A stretch of 25,952 nucleotides of DNA, taken from the IMG/VR virus record IMGVR_UViG_3300006026_000087, positions 1 to 25,952 of that record; one strand, given 5' to 3'. This DNA comes from a virus. Both the position numbers and the translations under genes were made by a program. The notes under the pieces are model-generated. The model was not told the origin of the DNA. It saw only the letters and a list, made by a program, of their open reading frames with translations, and did not search any database. Shown in pieces: positions 22,201-25,952 of the stretch. Position 1 is the first letter of the stretch. Every line of letters starts with the position of its first letter.

Positions 22201-23471
22201 ACACTTCTGGAACAAGTAATGCTGGAACAGTAAATTCAAATTCAAATCTTATGCTTGCCTCTGATGTTATAGACCTTACAACACAAGGTCAAACAGGAAG
22301 ACCTTTCTTATTATTAGATGGTGGAACTGGAACTACTACCTTAAATAAAGCATTAGGTATTGATGCTAATGGAAGAATAGGTTTTGGAACTGTATCTTCT
22401 GGCTATACAGATTGGGAGATATTTACTAGCGATACTTACAGAGCAGCAGTAACAAGTGGAGAAAGAGTTACTTGGAATGCAGGAAGTGGTTTGAGTGTAG
22501 GGTTCAATGCTACTAATCAAGTAATAACCTATAGTGCAAATATTGGTACTAACTCTGGACAAGTTGCTGAAGGAAATCACTCTCATGGAAGCCATAACCA
22601 CGATGGAGAATATGTAGACACTGTTAGTGGTTCAACAGATGCTTTAACTATTAGTGGTAGAAACATAACATTAAACTTTGGAACAACAGGAACTAGAGTT
22701 GCTGCTGGAAACCATGACCACGATGGGGATTATGCAGCAGCTGCACATGGTACTCATGTAAGTTCTTCTACAGCAGTACAGGCTATTTATCCTGGTGGAT
22801 TAAGAGGAAGTGTTACATTCTCTACAAGTTCAGGTGGTAGATTTCTTGATTATTTAGGTCAATCAGGTCAAACTCTAAATATTTATACAACAAACTATGC
22901 AGGAACTACTCTCTACACAAGAGACATATATCCTGATAGCAACGCAGATGAAGATATAGGAAACAACTTTGGTAGTGGTAGGTATAGAAGTATATATCTT
23001 ATTAATGCACCTAATTACACTTCTGATGAAAGATTAAAAAACACCATAGAAGATATTCCTTATGGTATAGATTATTTAAATACATTAAGACCTGTTCAGT
23101 ATGAATGGAACAGGAGAACAAGAAGTGGTTGCTTGACTTCTAATTATGTATTTCAAACAAAATCAGATGGAGAAACTTTAGAAACTGAATGTCCTGATTG
23201 TGTAGAAAATGATGTTGATTGTATTGTAGGAGAAATAGATACAACAGGTGTACCTGTAGGTCAAAAGTCTTGGGGATTTATTGCACAGGAAGTTTTGAAT
23301 ACCCCACCTGAAACAGATTTGGATATTGCTTTAGTAGACTACAACGAGACTTCTGATGAATATGCACTTAGAGGAACAGAGTTATTAGCACCATTAGTAA
23401 AAGCAGTACAAGAGCTATCTCAACAGAACGCTGATTTACTAGCTAGAATAGAAGTATTGGAAGGTGGGTAA
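19257..23471 (+). CDS. Tail-tip/fibre protein with FnIII-like domains, beta repeats, HxH motifs and C-terminal S74 chaperone
   Basis: The 1404-aa protein starts at GTG 19257. Residues 1-430 are a tail-tip hub-like region. Two fibronectin-III-like domains follow (about 432-545 and 560-680). Repeats of the form T-ITxxKI/T-ITATEIAS (690-850) suggest a trimeric beta structure. Residues 1108-1170 hold clustered His motifs (NHSHGSHNHDG, NHDHDG, HGTH) like the iron-binding HxH knots of T4 gp37. A final S74 intramolecular chaperone begins near S1256 (SDERLKNTIEDI, KSWGFIAQEV), folding the trimer and then cutting itself off; the cut would fall next to S1256. A short insert in that domain has C1292, C1312, C1315 and C1322. 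A C-terminal coiled coil (ELSQQNADLLARIEVLE) ends the protein. It likely joins the tail hub to receptor binding. Confidence 0.82.
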   Translation: MAVTERLMGVGNFSVTFSQEFTPTEIIESIKEWGHIVITPQEVDVNTLSDTDILDTSRYTGIVLNRSLEEGIVSINGQGLQLYLGDGNSKGMVIAESKNIGKVRVFTNTTLSETLFNSTVSSGKPFGIMRNESGNTQAITQGTIYEPSGTYIGQHFVQTALAALKEVSEFLNVEYRINANATIDAGPPANLFNGVNVNPSTIVVKTGYGEDPNFDGVVPQGLRTEFDATDWVSRVDFIGEVGYFDSATDVAGEANLASNPYRDLHGNNLTRVGLVQQPEIAINQLNSRAQLMLNELARVKKVLNLDLEQYEVSGDMKAGDYIFAFDPDIGFVDTSTEAAADSRNLYEVTFRGQVITPVKVRVVGLTFPITNGMGVYFRDKDGNYTDLTQYVQFESGSAQVELGDVIRFIGDDMRFDEYSLNKTTAGVFSIPDLPDTPTLQSGSYLDTTGNSKGFIRVTVDKPTNVDGSQITDGSHYRVRYKKVGDSQYSYQNFPFTGVTTESLLLQDLTIGYVYQIGVAVVDKSGFKKMSAYDGTGEDLYTDSSSINPSFATNARVEIEKDGQAPSQPKQAQSIAAGPLRVQVTHYLGKAGTDSGGNPYGNFTLEGDLDYLAVHAVTQDGNTANFTIDEDNKIGEIRVTAGNLLQSIPVIGTMELEDSEDYYFRFVAVDKSGNASDPSDGQAATADLIQEAHIGDATITTAKIGTAQITNAKIADATITSAKINDLSADKITSGTITGGEITVGGVSNTAGFIKSYNYSAGSAGWIINSDGSAEFQNITLGEYLQVGDAAGDVNSGGTTISGTKITDDTITSDKIVANTITATEIASNTITATEIASNTITTSEINFTPYVDGEDIDNGTIGGITINTDSISGGPDGDGYVAGSKGFIIYNDGEAEFDEITVRGNLSGTIYQATSATAPITTGTGGKIRTATSGARVEISSASSEPYINFYNSSGAGKFDVGLNNSTGLGYIASNNAGMLINTSGTSNAGTVNSNSNLMLASDVIDLTTQGQTGRPFLLLDGGTGTTTLNKALGIDANGRIGFGTVSSGYTDWEIFTSDTYRAAVTSGERVTWNAGSGLSVGFNATNQVITYSANIGTNSGQVAEGNHSHGSHNHDGEYVDTVSGSTDALTISGRNITLNFGTTGTRVAAGNHDHDGDYAAAAHGTHVSSSTAVQAIYPGGLRGSVTFSTSSGGRFLDYLGQSGQTLNIYTTNYAGTTLYTRDIYPDSNADEDIGNNFGSGRYRSIYLINAPNYTSDERLKNTIEDIPYGIDYLNTLRPVQYEWNRRTRSGCLTSNYVFQTKSDGETLETECPDCVENDVDCIVGEIDTTGVPVGQKSWGFIAQEVLNTPPETDLDIALVDYNETSDEYALRGTELLAPLVKAVQELSQQNADLLARIEVLEGG
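21708..21790 (+). repeat. Tandem 30-bp repeat in the tail-tip gene
   Basis: Nearly three copies of a 30-nt unit encode NTITATEIAS, NTITATEIAS and NTITTSEI. Copies two and three are more alike than copy one. Related, more diverged T-I-T-x-x-K-I units lie upstream at about 21340-21480. The pattern fits repeat expansion in a fibrous beta region. Confidence 0.75.
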
Positions 23472-23680
23472 TGCCAGAACTAACTAATTCAGAACAAGAA
23501 CAATTATTACTTAAACAAATTAAAGAAGCACGAAGTGATCTGTTTTACCATCAAATGGACGAAATAACTGAAGCAGATTATGGTGCAGATATGCGTACTG
23601 AGTGGGAGGATGCAGAAACAAAGCTACAAGCTAGAGTAGATAGGCTTGAAGCTAAGTATACAGAGCTATTCGGTAGCTAA
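23471..23680 (+). CDS. Small coiled-coil protein between tail fibre genes
   Basis: A 69-aa, charged, fully helical protein (EQLLLKQIKEARSDLFYHQMDEI, then WEDAETKLQARVDRLEAKYTELFG). TAATG overlaps couple it to both neighbours, so translation is linked to the fibres. It may help fibre assembly or oligomerise beside the fibre, but no family is recognised. Confidence 0.68.
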   Translation: MPELTNSEQEQLLLKQIKEARSDLFYHQMDEITEADYGADMRTEWEDAETKLQARVDRLEAKYTELFGS

Positions 23681-24921
23681 TGGCTGACATAATTAACGAA
23701 GGCGATTCCAAATTAGAGGTAGTAGATAGTTCTACTGATTCCTTAGCCAAAATAATTGCAGAAATCAATGGCGAACTTCGTATTGAACAAACTGCTACAA
23801 ACTTAAGATTTTATAATCCCAATGACCAAATGGAAACAGGGGACGCAACAGACGACCAAAATGGTGCTGCTTCTTCTTTCAATGGTTTCCAAGTTGAAAA
23901 TGGTGTTTTACAGATCCAATCAGGAGATGGTTCTAGCGTTCCTGAATCCAATCTCTATATTGATGGTAAATCTATTATCTCTGATAAAACTCTTGCTATT
24001 GGTACTACAGGGCAAAAAGAACTTCACTTTGGTACAAATGGTACAAAATGGGTAAAGATTACAGAAGGTGGTCTTTTAGATTTTGCTAAAATGTCTATCG
24101 GTGGTTCTCAAGGAACTGCAGGACAATTTATCAGAAACGCAGGAAATGGGACTATCGAATGGGCGAGTATTGATAGCAACAATGCTTTTGGAACTATTTC
24201 TATTGGTGCTACTGATTTAGACGCAGGAAGTGTTGGAGATAGCTTTACAATAACTGCAGGAGATAACATAACTCTTACTCCTGATAGTGGAACAAATACA
24301 CTAACTATTGCTGCTAGCCAACCAAATGTATTTTCAACAATTGCTGTTAGTGGGCAAGATAATATAACACTTGACCAGGCTTCAGATACTTTAAACTTTG
24401 CAGGTGGTACAGGAATATCTATTACCACAGACGCTACTACTGATACTATAACAATTACTAATACAGGAACTTCTAGTGGTTCTACAGAAGATGTATTTAA
24501 AAATATTGCTGTAGCAGATCAACCAACAATATCTGCTGATAGCTCTACCGATACTTTGACATTTATCGAAGGATCTGGAATAAAGATTACTACTGATGAT
24601 TCTTCTGATAGTGTAACTTTTAAAAACGATGCAACAAGACTTTTATCTAAATTAGGGTACTTTAGTTTTACTTATGATGATGGGACAACAGATGAAATGC
24701 CACTTAGAAATTTCTTTATAAATAAGACATATTCAGGTGGTGTTAATGGTGGTGGCACCTCTGTAGGTATGGCAACGAGGGCTATTCGTATGCTAGAATC
24801 AGATAGTAGCACTTATAGTTTTATGGTTATGCCTGCGAATAGTGCAGGGGATAGTTTAACTTTCACTTTCACACAATCAGATGGCACGCTACTTACCAAA
24901 GATGTAACAATGGCAGCTTAG
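23680..24921 (+). CDS. Repeat-containing tail fibre-like structural protein
   Basis: The 413-aa beta-rich protein has a fibre-type N-terminal half (NATNLRFYNP-like strands, SIGGSQGTAGQFIRNAGNGTIEW). Three imperfect repeats of about 48-55 residues start at residues 170, 218 and 273, each opening Phe-x-x-Ile (FGTISIG, FSTIAVSG, FKNIAVAD) and containing a DTL/TLTI and I-T-T-D pattern. The C-terminal 90 residues form a distinct globular end (KLGYFSFTYDDGTTDEM, then VMPANSAGDSLTFTF). Such repeats are common in marine phage virion proteins. It sits between fibre genes; a receptor or fibre-shaft role is inferred. Confidence 0.7.
   Translation: MADIINEGDSKLEVVDSSTDSLAKIIAEINGELRIEQTATNLRFYNPNDQMETGDATDDQNGAASSFNGFQVENGVLQIQSGDGSSVPESNLYIDGKSIISDKTLAIGTTGQKELHFGTNGTKWVKITEGGLLDFAKMSIGGSQGTAGQFIRNAGNGTIEWASIDSNNAFGTISIGATDLDAGSVGDSFTITAGDNITLTPDSGTNTLTIAASQPNVFSTIAVSGQDNITLDQASDTLNFAGGTGISITTDATTDTITITNTGTSSGSTEDVFKNIAVADQPTISADSSTDTLTFIEGSGIKITTDDSSDSVTFKNDATRLLSKLGYFSFTYDDGTTDEMPLRNFFINKTYSGGVNGGGTSVGMATRAIRMLESDSSTYSFMVMPANSAGDSLTFTFTQSDGTLLTKDVTMAA
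24187..24642 (+). repeat. Three imperfect protein-level repeats in the fibre-like gene
   Basis: Units begin at 24187, 24331 and 24496. Each encodes a Phe-x-x-Ile strand, a short Gly/Asp turn, D-T-L and ITTD-x-x-x-D strands. The DNA copies are well diverged, so the duplication is old or relaxed selection has acted. Confidence 0.6.
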
Positions 24922-24929
24922 AGGAATAG

Positions 24930-25952
24930 ATGGCAGCAAAAAATCCAATTAGAGCAGATTATGATGGTTCCGATTTAGTCGGTTTTGCCGAGTTTCAAGC
25001 CTCAGATTTTATAGCAATATCAGATGGTGGTACAGGTGCTATTTCTGCAGCAGGTGCTAGAACTGCATTAGGTCTTGCTATTGGCACAGATATTCAATCT
25101 TGGGATCAACAACTTGATGACATTGCAGGATTAACACCAGGAGATGGTGGATTTATTGTCGGAGATGGTTCTAACTTTGTTATAGAATCAGGCAATACAG
25201 CAAGAGCTTCATTAGGCTTATCTACTTCAGATAGTCCACAATTTAATGGAATAACATTAACAAGTCTTTCTTTAGATAGCGTAACTTTATCATCAATCAT
25301 TACAGAATCAGAAGGAATGTCAGGTTCTGATAATGATACTTCTATCCCAACAACAGCAGCAATTATTGACTACATATCTAATACTGTTGATACAACTGAA
25401 GAAGTCCAAGACATTGTTGGGGGTATGGTCGAAAGTAATACTGAAACATTAATCACTGTTACTTATGACGATACTGATGGAACTTTAGATTTTGTTGTAG
25501 ATAATGATCTTGCAAATTATTCCAATACAAACTCTGCTTTCATTACCCTTACTGATTTAAGTGTTACAGATTCAGGTGGAGATGGAAGTCTAAGCTATGA
25601 CAATGCTACAGGAGTTATTACTTACACAGGTCCAAGTGCTTCTGAAGTTAGAGCTCACTTTTCTGCAGGAACAGGAGTTGGATTAAGTGCAGGAGAAATA
25701 TCAATTGGGCAAGATGTTGGAACAACTGCAGATGTTACTTTTAATAGTGTAAATGCCAACTTAACAGGAAATGTTACAGGAACTGTTTCTTCTATAGCAA
25801 ATCACGATACTGACGATTTATCTGAAGGTTCTACAAACCTTTACTACACAAGTGCTAGAGCCAATACAGACTTTGACACAAGATTAGCCACAAAAGATAC
25901 TGACGATTTATCTGAAGGAACAACTAATTTATATTTTACAAATGCAAGAGTA
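24930..25952 (+). CDS. Tail fibre-like protein (3' end beyond the window)
   Basis: An open frame begins at ATG 24930, five bases after GAGG, and runs 341 codons without a stop to the window end, so the C-terminus is missing. The protein opens MAAKNPIRADYDGSDLVGFA and has fibre features: FIAISDGGTGAISAAGARTALGL, a SDSPQFNGITLTSL strand, and TADVTFNSVNANLTGNVTG. The units TDDLSEGSTNLYYTSARANTD and TDDLSEGTTNLYFTNARV, 90 nt apart, are a classic phage fibre repeat. It likely forms a trimeric beta shaft; whether a receptor tip or S74 domain lies downstream cannot be seen. Confidence 0.8.
   Translation, partial: MAAKNPIRADYDGSDLVGFAEFQASDFIAISDGGTGAISAAGARTALGLAIGTDIQSWDQQLDDIAGLTPGDGGFIVGDGSNFVIESGNTARASLGLSTSDSPQFNGITLTSLSLDSVTLSSIITESEGMSGSDNDTSIPTTAAIIDYISNTVDTTEEVQDIVGGMVESNTETLITVTYDDTDGTLDFVVDNDLANYSNTNSAFITLTDLSVTDSGGDGSLSYDNATGVITYTGPSASEVRAHFSAGTGVGLSAGEISIGQDVGTTADVTFNSVNANLTGNVTGTVSSIANHDTDDLSEGSTNLYYTSARANTDFDTRLATKDTDDLSEGTTNLYFTNARV
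25806..25952 (+). repeat. 90-nt spaced repeat in the partial fibre gene
   Basis: Two copies of a segment encoding DTDDLSEG-T-NLYxT-AR start at 25806 and 25896; the first 23 bases are identical. The second is cut by the window end, and more copies may follow. Confidence 0.7.

Overview
The window is a piece of a tailed double-stranded DNA phage genome (Caudoviricetes) with long non-contractile (siphovirus-type) tail genes. The DNA is AT-rich by eye, with AGA-dominated arginine codons. Genes are packed with 1-nt (TAATG) or 4-nt (ATGA) overlaps, and I see no tRNA, integrase, insertion sequence or CRISPR. The host cannot be read directly. Low GC plus this gene set resembles marine pelagic phages. 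A lysozyme-like protein of the type common around actinobacteria and one apparently leaderless gene (11026) weakly suggest an actinobacterial host; this is inference only.

Layout, left to right. 1-7323 (+) is packaging and head: the 3' end of the large terminase, an unusually long 858-aa portal, an HK97-type prohead protease with Cys-rich and acidic extensions, an HK97-fold major capsid protein followed by a strong hairpin, a small basic protein, a gp6-like connector, a small unknown protein and an FmdB-type zinc ribbon.

7313-10994 is an accessory cassette inserted between connector and head-closure genes. Nine genes, many tiny, run on the minus strand: a 74-aa unknown, a secreted lysozyme-like protein, 35-, 49-, 79-, 60- and 32-aa proteins, a PP-loop (PAPS-reductase-family) protein and a minimal SET-domain protein. 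A divergent plus-strand gene encodes a protein with a sigma-region-4-like helix-turn-helix and a zinc ribbon. The two transcription units share a roughly 100-nt promoter region with two inverted repeats. A Rho-independent-type terminator follows the HTH gene.

11026-25952 (+) is head completion and tail: head closure, gp10-like tail completion, tail terminator, a small acidic protein, tail tube, the two tail-assembly chaperone frames joined by a -1 slippery heptamer (CCCAAAA at 14258), a 1112-aa tape measure, a hidden 37-aa zinc ribbon, a distal-tail-like protein, a 1404-aa tail-tip/fibre protein ending in an S74 self-cleaving chaperone, a 69-aa coiled-coil protein, and two repeat-rich fibre-like proteins, the last cut by the window end.

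The best candidate for something undescribed is the minus-strand cassette: a SET protein and a PP-loop protein translated together with several Cys-containing mini-proteins, facing a zinc-ribbon HTH regulator. Its function cannot be settled from sequence alone.
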